NCBI GenBank assembly: GCA_017443345.1
Contig: JAFSNR010000171.1
Location: forward strand, 17,192-81,191
Source of the DNA: Prevotella sp.
GTDB taxonomy: Bacteria; Bacteroidota; Bacteroidia; Bacteroidales; Bacteroidaceae
Reading direction: 5' to 3'
DNA length: 64,000 nucleotides
The translations under genes and the position numbers were made by a program. The notes beneath the pieces are model-generated. The model saw only the letters and a list, made by a program, of their open reading frames with translations, searched no databases and was not told the origin of the DNA. Positions 29,687-37,419 of this stretch are shown here, one piece after another (within the stretch, counting starts at the first letter, position 1; each line of letters opens with the position of its first letter).

Positions 29687-31507
29687 TTAATCCATGATTA
29701 CAGGACCCGTAGGTTTCACTGCCACCCACTTAGGCGTAGTCTGAACACCTATCTCCAGATTCTTTGCCAGAATACTGGGTAGCACATTATAGGCCTTTTC
29801 CAACGTTTTTACCGTCATTTCGACAGATGTAGTATAGTCTTGCGTGAAAACACGCTTCTCGTGGTCTTTAATGTTGTTCGGGTCTGCAGGAGTTATATCT
29901 TTCATCTTCAACTCACCCACCAGATAGAAGCGGGTATTGGGATAGACGTAGCCATTCAGACATTTAAACGATTGAGTACCAGTATATTCAAACTCCAAAA
30001 TGACTTTTACATCCTCGCCATCACAACTCTGAAGCAACAGTGTATTAAACTCTTTTGCATTATCAAAATCAGTAGTTGTCAGATAAAAGTCGTTTCCTAC
30101 CTGAGTGTCATAAACGAACTTCATATCAGAATCCAAATTGCTGGCAGGCTTAAACTGATAATTGACTAGTCTCTGACCACTGACGATGACACCCGTCAGA
30201 CGGAAGTAATTCGTGGTGACTCCCTCAGTGGTAGTTTTGATAGAAATGGTATTACCAGCTCCTTCCCGATATTTCAAATCTTCCGCATTAGCCCTCACTT
30301 TCAGTGCGAGTCTTGCCACAGCGTATTGCAGAGGATCGGCTATAGCGACGGTCTTGGTGTTCGCCTCTACCTGTAGAGGATAGGTTGTAGGGAACTTCGC
30401 ATCTAGCACAGCGGCCCATGTAGAATAACCTTTATAATCATTAAATGTCACTGAGGCTGTAGAAGTACGGATCCCACTCTCCACAAAGTAGTAGAGCGCT
30501 GGTGGATATACAAAGCGCGAGACGGTATTAATATCGTCGAGGGTCGTTGTCTGAAGCTGCGGCTCGAATTTTTTCCCAGTTTCACTATCCACCCATCTAA
30601 TAGTAGCTGCACCATCTGGCAGATTGAGGTTTTTGGGATAGCTTGTAGCTGAGAGGGTGATGTTATTGGCCGCAGCCAAAGCATCCGATTGAATCTGTCG
30701 AAGGATATCCATTCCAGGATCATCAATGGCAGCGGGCGGATTGTCCAAATAGGCTTGTGCCGCATCGCTAAGCGCCTTTAACCACGTCTTTACACTGGCC
30801 GCAGAACCAGGAAGATTGAAACCGTGATTGGTAAAGTTGCCTAAGAGATTCTGGAGAAGCACATTACTGGATGCTCTCCATAAAGCATTAACAACACCCG
30901 TCATAGCATCCGCCAAAGCGGTGGCCTCAGCAGGAACGACAGTTGCATCAGGATAAATTGGCTCTGGCTCGAAATAGATGTCACTCGTGGCAGTCAAATT
31001 AAAACCATCAGGAATGACCGCTTTCAGACTGCCGTTATAAACGATAGCATCAGATTTGATACTATTGTCAGCTTTCGCATAGACCAAACAGCCATTCACG
31101 CCATTGGCCATATTGCAATAATGCGAGTGATAATACCTAAAATCGGCTTCATTCTGATTTGCAGAATAATAATTGATAGAATCTGAGGGATTGTCTACCG
31201 AACAGTCTGAAACCACCCCATCTTTCAGAGCGACAAAACGGAAATTGGTTATTTTGCGATAATAGTCATTCAACTGCACGACCTCATCTGCCAACCTTGT
31301 CAAAGCTCTATTTGGGTTTGCGGGCGCACAAGCCAAGAGCAGACTCATTGGCTCTGGCTCTTTGGGCTCTTCGATGACTACTGGAGGCACGGGAACATCA
31401 GTCTCAGCCTTCTCCGACGCGCAACCTGAGAGCATGGCAACGAACAGGAGCATCAGACTGATCATCTGATGTCGCCTCAGCATTGCTATCGTTGAATATT
31501 CTCTCAT
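29687..31507 (-). CDS. Second Mfa1-like fimbrillin lipoprotein (606 aa)
   Basis: The open frame extends to 31870, but that upstream part is a frame-shadow of the neighbouring proline-glycine repeat. The ATG at 31507 gives a clean lipoprotein start (MREYSTIAMLRRHQ...MLSGC) 19 bp after the upstream stop. The protein is a clear paralogue of the 593-aa fimbrillin: both have an LPDGA segment, a PA-L/S-x-YF/Y-V...I-H/R-TSTA segment, STWA, an N/DPLQ/IQYxV/G-R stretch, an RVF-T/C-QD block and a KAYN-x-x-P end block. It ends EIGVQTTPKWVAVKPTGPVIMD-like, i.e. with a possible donor strand. It is probably a second structural subunit of the fimbria. Confidence 0.8.
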   Translation of the reverse strand: MREYSTIAMLRRHQMISLMLLFVAMLSGCASEKAETDVPVPPVVIEEPKEPEPMSLLLACAPANPNRALTRLADEVVQLNDYYRKITNFRFVALKDGVVSDCSVDNPSDSINYYSANQNEADFRYYHSHYCNMANGVNGCLVYAKADNSIKSDAIVYNGSLKAVIPDGFNLTATSDIYFEPEPIYPDATVVPAEATALADAMTGVVNALWRASSNVLLQNLLGNFTNHGFNLPGSAASVKTWLKALSDAAQAYLDNPPAAIDDPGMDILRQIQSDALAAANNITLSATSYPKNLNLPDGAATIRWVDSETGKKFEPQLQTTTLDDINTVSRFVYPPALYYFVESGIRTSTASVTFNDYKGYSTWAAVLDAKFPTTYPLQVEANTKTVAIADPLQYAVARLALKVRANAEDLKYREGAGNTISIKTTTEGVTTNYFRLTGVIVSGQRLVNYQFKPASNLDSDMKFVYDTQVGNDFYLTTTDFDNAKEFNTLLLQSCDGEDVKVILEFEYTGTQSFKCLNGYVYPNTRFYLVGELKMKDITPADPNNIKDHEKRVFTQDYTTSVEMTVKTLEKAYNVLPSILAKNLEIGVQTTPKWVAVKPTGPVIMD

Positions 31508-31526
31508 GCGCGTGTACTTATTTAAT

Positions 31527-32816
31527 TTATAAATCTGGGGTGTAGACACCTCCTGGATTCCAGTTGAGTGTAACTGAGACACTGACCTCACTAGAGGTCG
31601 TATCGGGCTCAGGCTCTGGCTCTGGTTCAGGCTCAGGACTTGGACCTGGATCAGGGCTTGGGCCTGGATCGGGACTGGGTCCGGGATTGGGATTATCCGG
31701 ATTGTCTGGATTATCTGGGTTGTCTGGTCCAGGGCCAGGATCAGGACCAGGACCGGGATCGGGGCCGGGACCGGGATCAGGACCAGGGCCGGGGTCAGGG
31801 CCAGGACCGGGATCAGGGCCAGGACCGGGATCGGGATCAGTCGTCGTAATGTTAACGCCACCGTCATCACCTATCCAGCACTTGATAATCTTAAACTGGC
31901 CAGCACGCAAAGGCGTCTTGATAGTGAGTACATTCTTCGTGATGCTACCATCAGGCTGGGGCACGTAGACCTGCATCTCCCAAAGTGGCTCGCCTGGTAC
32001 AGTGATAAACGGCTCCTCCGTCTCGATGACGGATCGCGTAGTCGTCTGCTTGGGTTCCCTCGACGGGAAAGTCACCGAACTGAAAGCCAGCTTATCCTCA
32101 TCTTCTATGGTCGTGCGTGTTGTCCTGACAATAGGAGAACGAGCATCAAATTGATAAACACTGTCGCAGATGTTAAAACCAGTAGCAAATCCCGTACTGA
32201 AAACACGTATCTTGTCAAGCTGTCCATGCCCCCTGGGGTCGATCACCAGTGTGGCGGAACAGTTGGCCATATAGAGGTGGACATTGAAATTCTGGTCAAT
32301 GCCTTCGAGCACCTCCATCGGCTGCCGGGCCGTGAAGAGACCTGTGGTATGTGAGTCGATCGTATCACTGACGACCTGCTTGAGTATTGCCTGGTGACAG
32401 GAATTTCCGTTCTCCAGGGTCACCAACTCATTGTCGAGGATGTTCGCCGTCGCCAGGTGCATATAGCGGCGCATCGGCAGGTTCAGCGCATAACTGGCCT
32501 GGTTGGCGTCCATGAAATGCTCATCGTGCTGCAAACGAGTTGAGTCGCCCTGCGTATCGTAGAACGAGAGGTCTACGTCGTGGGCATAGTCGGTGAAGAT
32601 GTTGCCAAGTTCCTGCTTCAAGGCATCGGCGATTTGGAGGTCCGTCTCCGTGGTCAGCTGCGTCTTCAACTCAGTGGTCATGTTTGTCACCAACCGCAGC
32701 TCATAGTCCATCTTCGCCTGCTCCACACAGTCGCTCAGATCCTCGTCAATCACCGAACAACCGGTAACCGATGTCAGCAGTGCCAAGCACCAGAGATATG
32801 TCACTCGTCTCAACAT
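31527..32816 (-). CDS. FimB/Mfa2-like fimbrial anchor with Pro-Gly tether
   Basis: About 429 aa from the ATG at 32816, which gives the compact lipoprotein signal MLRRVTYLWCLALLTSVTGC. A GTG at 32843 is in frame but lies in a hairpin arm. The sequence after the lipid Cys (SVIDEDLSDCVEQAKMDYELRL) is typical of Mfa2/FimB anchors, which hold the pilus at the outer membrane and stop its growth. After the two-domain body (~residues 20-325) comes a ~80-residue linker of DPGPGP, DNP and EP repeats. The C-terminal strand SSEVSVSVTLNWNPGGVYTPDL follows. That last segment resembles the C-terminus of the 593-aa fimbrillin (LSVDLNW...), so the anchor seems to carry a tethered donor strand. Confidence 0.82.
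   Translation of the reverse strand: MLRRVTYLWCLALLTSVTGCSVIDEDLSDCVEQAKMDYELRLVTNMTTELKTQLTTETDLQIADALKQELGNIFTDYAHDVDLSFYDTQGDSTRLQHDEHFMDANQASYALNLPMRRYMHLATANILDNELVTLENGNSCHQAILKQVVSDTIDSHTTGLFTARQPMEVLEGIDQNFNVHLYMANCSATLVIDPRGHGQLDKIRVFSTGFATGFNICDSVYQFDARSPIVRTTRTTIEDEDKLAFSSVTFPSREPKQTTTRSVIETEEPFITVPGEPLWEMQVYVPQPDGSITKNVLTIKTPLRAGQFKIIKCWIGDDGGVNITTTDPDPGPGPDPGPGPDPGPGPDPGPGPDPGPGPDPGPGPDNPDNPDNPDNPNPGPSPDPGPSPDPGPSPEPEPEPEPEPDTTSSEVSVSVTLNWNPGGVYTPDL
31603..31840 (-). repeat. Tandem repeats encoding the DPGPGP/DNP/EP linker
   Basis: The plus strand shows repeated GGACCAGGACCGGGATC-type units, then TCCGGATTG-type and CAGGCTCTGG-type units. On the minus strand they encode DPGPGP, DNP and EP repeats at the end of the anchor gene. 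The array creates long spurious open frames on both strands. Confidence 0.9.
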
Positions 32817-32838
32817 TCCTTCATTTTTTTCTCCTTTT

Positions 32839-32905
32839 CTCACAATAGGGCGCTCGGCTCCGCCGCTTGCTACCGGGAGGGACGCAAGACTGTCCCCGTT
32901 GTGAG
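32839..32905 (-). repeat. Intercistronic hairpin between fimbrillin and anchor genes
   Basis: CTCACAA (32839-32845) pairs with TTGTGAG (32899-32905), and inside it CTTGC (866-870 of this block) pairs with GCAAG (884-888). The region between is GC-rich. The structure begins 2 bp after the fimbrillin stop codon. Such a hairpin could act as a partial terminator or mRNA stabiliser, making the fimbrillin more abundant than the anchor. That role is inferred. Confidence 0.55.
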
Positions 32906-32907
32906 AT

Positions 32908-34689
32908 TTATTGGATTGTTACATTAAAAGACAAGCCTGTCGTCCAATTTAGATCTACAGATAGCCCCAACTCCATCTTTGCAGCACGTAAGTCTGGTAT
33001 AGTATTATATGCCTTTTTCAAAGAAGTGGCTCCAACAGTAAGTGTTACAGTAGTCTCAACATCCTGACAGAAAACCCTATTCTTTGTATTATCACCAGCT
33101 GCATAAGTAGTTCCTGTAGTAGGATTAAGTTTGGCAGCCAAATAAAATTTACTACCTGTCGGAATCAATTGGTTATTTTCCCCATAGAAGGCACCACCAT
33201 CATTTACCAATTCAACAACTACACTAATTTCTTCATCCTTATCCGTCTGTAAAGCTAGGGTGTAATTAGCTGCAGATGCAGTCGTCGTAGCCTTGACAGA
33301 TGTACCTCCTGTCTGAATAGGATCATAAATCGTATATTGTGCAGCTCCTGTAGGTTCAAAATTCCAAGTGACATTCTTCTGACTTCCAATCAATATACCA
33401 GTAACAGGATAGCCTGCAGCTGGAACAGTCACTGCAACTTCATTTCCATCAGCATCATTTGCCTTCAGTTCAGTAGTGCCTAACACAACCTGAGATTTCA
33501 TGCGACCAACACCATATTGGATAGGGTTGTCCAAAACAACACCACGCGTATTGCCTCCAACTTCTGTACCTGAATACAAGGCAACGACTTCAGCCCAAGT
33601 ACTCTTTGAGGAGTAATTTGCCTCTTGTGCAGCTGTTGAAGTATGAATTGGCGTGTTTACTGTATAAAACAAAGAAGCTGGTTTGACATATGTATTCAAC
33701 TCTGGCTGAGAATTTCCACCAACGACAACACTGGCAAAAGAAAACACATTAGATGAACAGCTAAGACCAACAGCTCCATCAGGCAGGCCAATATTATTTG
33801 GGAATGTATTAGCAGTAGTCCATGTCAATGTATTATCAGGACTTGTTCCTTCTTCAGTGAAATATTCCTTGATTTTGTTTTTCACAGGATCTGTATATGT
33901 GGTTGCTGTAAAAGTAGTTCCAATATTGGTGAGCTTATTATATACATTCTGAACAAATGCTCTCACCGAATTGGCTGATCCCGCTTTTAAAGACTGGAAA
34001 GACTGCAGGAGCGCATTCAAATGGATTGCAGATGCATGAGCTGCAGAAACTGCTGCTGCCTCTTGAGTAGACAAAGTACTAATAATACCATTCAATGCCG
34101 CAAGGACTGCAGTTCCTTTTTCATCAGTAGAAATGTTAGAAAATGTTTTTGTTTGAATAGGCACTAAACTAAAGTTGATAGCATCTGCTGTACCAGACGT
34201 GGCATAATTAGGAGTTAAATCTCCGCCCTTTTCATCTGTGATTTCACCATAAAATAAGAAAGCTTTTGTTCCAATAGGTATATTAACATCAGCATAAACT
34301 TTTCCATGGAAATTACTAGCTGAGCCCGTTTTATCTAAGCCTGTTGCAGAAATATCGGTCAAGCCTCCAGCAGAGGTAATTGGTGCAGAAATTCCACTTG
34401 TAGAAGTTGCATATCTATTAGCATCCACAACACTGATTGGATAAAGATGTATATCCTTTATTCCCTTGAAAACACCATTATTTGGTGCCCCATCTCCATC
34501 CATACGGGTTGATGCTTGACTTCCTGATGTTGGAATTGAGATTGCAAACTGAGTCTTCACCGAATTCGTTTCCGGATTATAGTTCGGATTATCGATCACT
34601 TCGTCACTCGAAGACGAACAAGCGGAGAAACCTACTGCGCCTGTCAGTGCTATCGCACCAAAAAGGGCCAAATTGAATAATTTCTTCAT
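32908..34689 (-). CDS. Main Mfa1-like fimbrillin lipoprotein (593 aa)
   Basis: The N-terminus (MKKLFNLALFGAIALTGAVGFSACSSSSDE) is a lipoprotein signal. The mature part begins with a pilin strand (VKTQFAISIPTSGSQASTRMDGDG) whose STRMDG contains a possible Arg processing site. The protein is Ala/Thr-rich with a long helical insert near residues 185-260. It ends with the strands TTVTLTVGATSLKKAYN and KMELGLSVDLNWTTGLSFNVTIQ, a likely donor strand. It is the first fimbrillin after DUF3575 and is followed by a strong hairpin, so it is the best candidate for the main shaft subunit. The family resembles the Bacteroides fimbrillin-A clan proteins of similar length. Confidence 0.83.
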   Translation of the reverse strand: MKKLFNLALFGAIALTGAVGFSACSSSSDEVIDNPNYNPETNSVKTQFAISIPTSGSQASTRMDGDGAPNNGVFKGIKDIHLYPISVVDANRYATSTSGISAPITSAGGLTDISATGLDKTGSASNFHGKVYADVNIPIGTKAFLFYGEITDEKGGDLTPNYATSGTADAINFSLVPIQTKTFSNISTDEKGTAVLAALNGIISTLSTQEAAAVSAAHASAIHLNALLQSFQSLKAGSANSVRAFVQNVYNKLTNIGTTFTATTYTDPVKNKIKEYFTEEGTSPDNTLTWTTANTFPNNIGLPDGAVGLSCSSNVFSFASVVVGGNSQPELNTYVKPASLFYTVNTPIHTSTAAQEANYSSKSTWAEVVALYSGTEVGGNTRGVVLDNPIQYGVGRMKSQVVLGTTELKANDADGNEVAVTVPAAGYPVTGILIGSQKNVTWNFEPTGAAQYTIYDPIQTGGTSVKATTTASAANYTLALQTDKDEEISVVVELVNDGGAFYGENNQLIPTGSKFYLAAKLNPTTGTTYAAGDNTKNRVFCQDVETTVTLTVGATSLKKAYNTIPDLRAAKMELGLSVDLNWTTGLSFNVTIQ

Positions 34690-34723
34690 ACTGTTATCGT
34701 TTTTATTGTTTTTATTTTTGATT

Positions 34724-35314
34724 TCAATTGATGATATACACTACATTAACGCCTAACTGCGGGAGGAGGAAGATGCGGTTGCCCTCACCGAGGTAGGTGC
34801 CACAGTGGGGACATTCATATTCCTTATACCAGGCGTAACCGACGGCTACACCGGCCTCGGCCTCGATGCGCCAGGCACGACCCAGAATCCAGCTATAGCC
34901 ATATTTGCCACCGAGGGCGAAGAGGTCACCCTGCAAACGACGATCCTGGGCGCTTTTGTAAAGGCCAAAGGGAATCTTCGTATTGCCTACGTTATAATGG
35001 CTGTAAATCAAATCAGCCTCGATATAACTCTTATGAAACAATGTATCGTTCAACCAGCGACGCACATTCGGAGCCACTAATATATGGCGCCACTTCTTGT
35101 TCTCATCCTTGTTGATGTCCCAGGCATTCAGACCAACGACAGCACCTGCCGACCACTTGGAATTCAGACGGACATCGAAACCGAGGTTAGGGGTCAACGT
35201 GGCGTCATAGAGCAGATTAGTCTTGAAGGCAAACGTCTGGGCGCTTACCTTCTCTACATTCACAAAAGCCAGTAGTGAGATGCAGGCAATGGTTAAAGAT
35301 TTCAATTTACTCAC
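34724..35314 (-). CDS. DUF3575 outer-membrane protein of the fimbrial locus
   Basis: About 196 aa from the GTG at 35314. A TTG four codons upstream (35326) is the only other start before an in-frame stop. A signal peptide ends near KVSAQ, and the mature part begins TFAFKTNLLYDATLTPNLGFDVRL, the DUF3575 signature, with alternating strands suggesting a small beta-barrel and an ECPHCGTY motif near the end. Genes of this family commonly lead FimA/Mfa clusters in Bacteroidales; their biochemical role is not established. It is the first gene after the 350-bp control region and is followed after 34 bp by the main fimbrillin gene. Confidence 0.82.
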   Translation of the reverse strand: MSKLKSLTIACISLLAFVNVEKVSAQTFAFKTNLLYDATLTPNLGFDVRLNSKWSAGAVVGLNAWDINKDENKKWRHILVAPNVRRWLNDTLFHKSYIEADLIYSHYNVGNTKIPFGLYKSAQDRRLQGDLFALGGKYGYSWILGRAWRIEAEAGVAVGYAWYKEYECPHCGTYLGEGNRIFLLPQLGVNVVYIIN

Positions 35315-35335
35315 GGTAATTACCAAATTTTAATG

Positions 35336-35343
35336 CAAAGATA
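35336..35343 (-). promoter_or_regulatory. Candidate proximal fimbrial promoter (-7 TATCTTTG)
   Basis: TATCTTTG on the minus strand matches the Bacteroidetes -7 consensus and lies 22 bp before the DUF3575 GTG, leaving a leader of only ~15 nt. The -33 position 20 bp upstream lacks TTTG, so it would be weak or need an activator such as the adjacent AraC-type protein. Confidence 0.45.
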
Positions 35344-35471
35344 GACAATTTCTTTATATTATAATGTGGAAAAGCGTTGTTTCTTTTAAAATTTTGTCGT
35401 TTTATTATAACATTTCGTCCATAATTGATTTAAATCAACAGTTAATTATCCATAAAATCATGTATTATCCT

Positions 35472-35527
35472 TGACATATCGGACGGATTGTTTATGTATT
35501 ATAACTAATAATCCGTCTGATCTGTCA
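35472..35527. promoter_or_regulatory. 18-bp imperfect inverted repeat, possible operator
   Basis: The left arm TGACATATCGGACGGATT (35472-35489) and the right arm (35510-35527), read in reverse complement as TGACAGATCAGACGGATT, match at 16 of 18 positions around a 20-bp spacer. The palindrome lies between the two candidate promoters. It could bind the AraC-type regulator or fold in the leader RNA. Confidence 0.6.
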
Positions 35528-35624
35528 TATAATAATTTGTCAGAAATTCTGGAAATCAATTACTTACAATTTTGGCATCTAAACGATATCTTAAATTGTA
35601 ACGAATGGAAATAATCTTTACTTT

Positions 35625-35656
35625 CAAAACTACCCCCCCCTAAAATACAGGCTAAA
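35625..35656 (-). promoter_or_regulatory. Candidate distal fimbrial promoter with poly-G spacer
   Basis: On the minus strand TTTA (35653-35656, one base off TTTG) is followed by exactly 20 bp and then TAGTTTTG (35625-35632). Eight consecutive G (35633-35640) fill the part of the spacer next to the -7 element. Gain or loss of a G would change the 20-bp spacing. Confidence 0.45.
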
Positions 35657-35677
35657 AAACACGAAAAGAAGCCATTA

Positions 35678-37396
35678 CTATTGCTGGTTGGCGCGGAGGG
35701 CTGCGCCCATCTTCTCGCGATATTCGGAAGGCGTCATTTTGTAAGTGTCCTTGAAGATACGGTTGAAGGTCACCGTGTTACTCATGCCACACTCCGTGGC
35801 AACGGTAGCAATCGTATAATCGGGCTGTTCCAACAACAATTTGGCACCATACTCCACGCGCTTACGGCTGATATAGACAGAGGTGTTGGAGGCATCGGAG
35901 TACTTGCCCATCATCTTACCGAAACGGTTCTTATCGACACCAATCAGACGCATCAGATCCTCACGGCCAAGGCCGGGCTTCAGGAAGAGACGGTCGCGAG
36001 TGACCTGCGTATCCATCTCGATATAGAGCCGGCGGTCTTCATCGTCGGGAGCATCAACACCATGGGAAGAACCAGCATTGGACAGCTCCACCGTGCGCAT
36101 CGTCTCTACGGCTGCCACCACCTTCGGTGATGTGAGTGCATCGCCATTAAGCACAGCCCGACGATAGGCATCCAGACTATTGAGCACCTTCATCAGCTCG
36201 ACATTACGTCGACGGATATAACGGACATAATAGAGAATGACCAAAGCCAGAACAAGTATTGCCACCAGAATGACAATCATGACGGTGAGCCACTGGGACT
36301 TCTGCTGAGAGGAGGACTCTTCCTTCAACAGGCGATAGGTGGTCTGCATCTGCTCGCCAGACTTGATGATATGTAGCTTGTGGGCGATGACAGCTACCTG
36401 ACGGCCACAAGCGGCAGCCTGTTCATAGTCGCCCATATCCATACGGAGCAGAGCCTCGCGGTTAAGGGCGGAGAGCATACGATAAGAGATGGTGTCGCCC
36501 TGTTCGCTGATAAATTCACGGTAACGGACAATGATACCGAGGGCTTCCTCATGATGATGGCTGAGCTGCAGATAGTCAAAGATATCCATATCGTCGATGG
36601 CGTTGCCACAGGTGGTCTTCTTCCAGGCAGCATAGGCTTTGTTAGCCTCAGTCATATCTCCGGCATGGGCATACATACTGGCTCGGAGGGCATAGACCTG
36701 GCGCAGACCGCGTTCCCTCGCTTTGAGCATGATGGCAGGCGACGGGTAGAGGGCCTCAGCTTCTTGATATCGGGACATGTGGATGGCATCCTCGTAACGC
36801 CCATCGCGCGTGTACATCTTTAATAATTCCCCATAATAGTTGCGCAATTCGATATGCTTGTTGACATATTCTGCCTCACGCATGATCTCGAGTCCCTCCA
36901 GACAGGAGGCATAGCCGAGGTCAATGTGCCCATGATAGTGGTGCTGTTTGCCACTCATGAAGACGGCCATCGACTCGAAGGCCCTATCACCACGGGCCCT
37001 GGCCATCTTACGTAGATTGTAAATGGTTCTGACCAGATCATCGTGGAGATAGAGTTCGTCGTAGCAGTCCATCAGTCGTTTATAGAGGAGCAATTGTACA
37101 TGGGAACTGTCGCGAAGGGAGGGTTCAGCCTTGACACGCTCGAAATAGGAAAGGGCCTTCAGATAACGACGCATGTTATAGTTCAGGTCACCCTCAGCAA
37201 AATCAATCCGCCAGGCTGGTTCCGTCTGACGCTCACGAATGGTCCTTAAAATGGCCTGTGCAGTATCGGGACTGGTGATGTTACAGGCATAGGATTTCGT
37301 GATGGTTAGCATGGAGTCGGGCAAGGAAATCTGCGCATCGCCAACTAGCGACACGAGCACGAGACAAACTATCAAAAAGCTTTTACGCATCCTCAT
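35678..37396 (-). CDS. Membrane-bound AraC-family regulator with periplasmic TPR-like sensor
   Basis: A 572-aa protein. Residues 1-21 are a signal peptide (ending GDAQ), and ~25-360 are helical repeats of TPR type expected in the periplasm. A single membrane helix follows at ~369-393 (WLTVMIVILVAILVLALVILYYV). The cytoplasmic end carries an AraC HTH domain at ~470-562, ending with the signature YTIATVATECGMSNTVTFNRIFKDTYKMTPSEYR. Such one-protein sensors are common in Bacteroidetes. Its place just upstream of the fimbrial genes on the same strand makes it their likely regulator. Its start is only 23 bp after the ilvN stop with no terminator between, so it may also be read from the ilv promoter. 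Confidence 0.85.
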   Translation of the reverse strand: MRMRKSFLIVCLVLVSLVGDAQISLPDSMLTITKSYACNITSPDTAQAILRTIRERQTEPAWRIDFAEGDLNYNMRRYLKALSYFERVKAEPSLRDSSHVQLLLYKRLMDCYDELYLHDDLVRTIYNLRKMARARGDRAFESMAVFMSGKQHHYHGHIDLGYASCLEGLEIMREAEYVNKHIELRNYYGELLKMYTRDGRYEDAIHMSRYQEAEALYPSPAIMLKARERGLRQVYALRASMYAHAGDMTEANKAYAAWKKTTCGNAIDDMDIFDYLQLSHHHEEALGIIVRYREFISEQGDTISYRMLSALNREALLRMDMGDYEQAAACGRQVAVIAHKLHIIKSGEQMQTTYRLLKEESSSQQKSQWLTVMIVILVAILVLALVILYYVRYIRRRNVELMKVLNSLDAYRRAVLNGDALTSPKVVAAVETMRTVELSNAGSSHGVDAPDDEDRRLYIEMDTQVTRDRLFLKPGLGREDLMRLIGVDKNRFGKMMGKYSDASNTSVYISRKRVEYGAKLLLEQPDYTIATVATECGMSNTVTFNRIFKDTYKMTPSEYREKMGAALRANQQ

Positions 37397-37419
37397 TTAA
37401 CTCCCTACAACACCCAGGA

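Larger units (their letters stand above)
35327..35677. other. Control region between the AraC/TPR regulator and the fimbrial operon
   Basis: This 351-bp AT-rich stretch has no gene. It holds two candidate promoters facing the fimbrial genes (35625-35656 with a G8 tract in its spacer, and 35336-35343), and an 18-bp imperfect inverted repeat (35472-35527). No terminator was seen after the regulator gene. Confidence 0.7.

Noticed and set aside
31508-31870. Upstream extension of the 606-aa fimbrillin frame (start at 31870)
   Set aside because: It is a low-complexity I/P/V/L frame over the Pro-Gly repeat of the neighbouring gene; a lipoprotein signal starts at 31507.
31564-31968. Plus-strand Gly-Ser-rich open frame
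   Set aside because: It is the opposite-strand reading of the DPGPGP linker of the anchor gene.
32817-32843. GTG start at 32843 for the anchor gene
   Set aside because: It overlaps a hairpin arm and adds charged residues before an otherwise typical lipoprotein signal; the ATG at 32816 is preferred, though not proven.
35472-35527. Invertible promoter flanked by inverted repeats
   Set aside because: The 20-bp spacer is too short to hold a promoter, and no recombinase gene is in the window.
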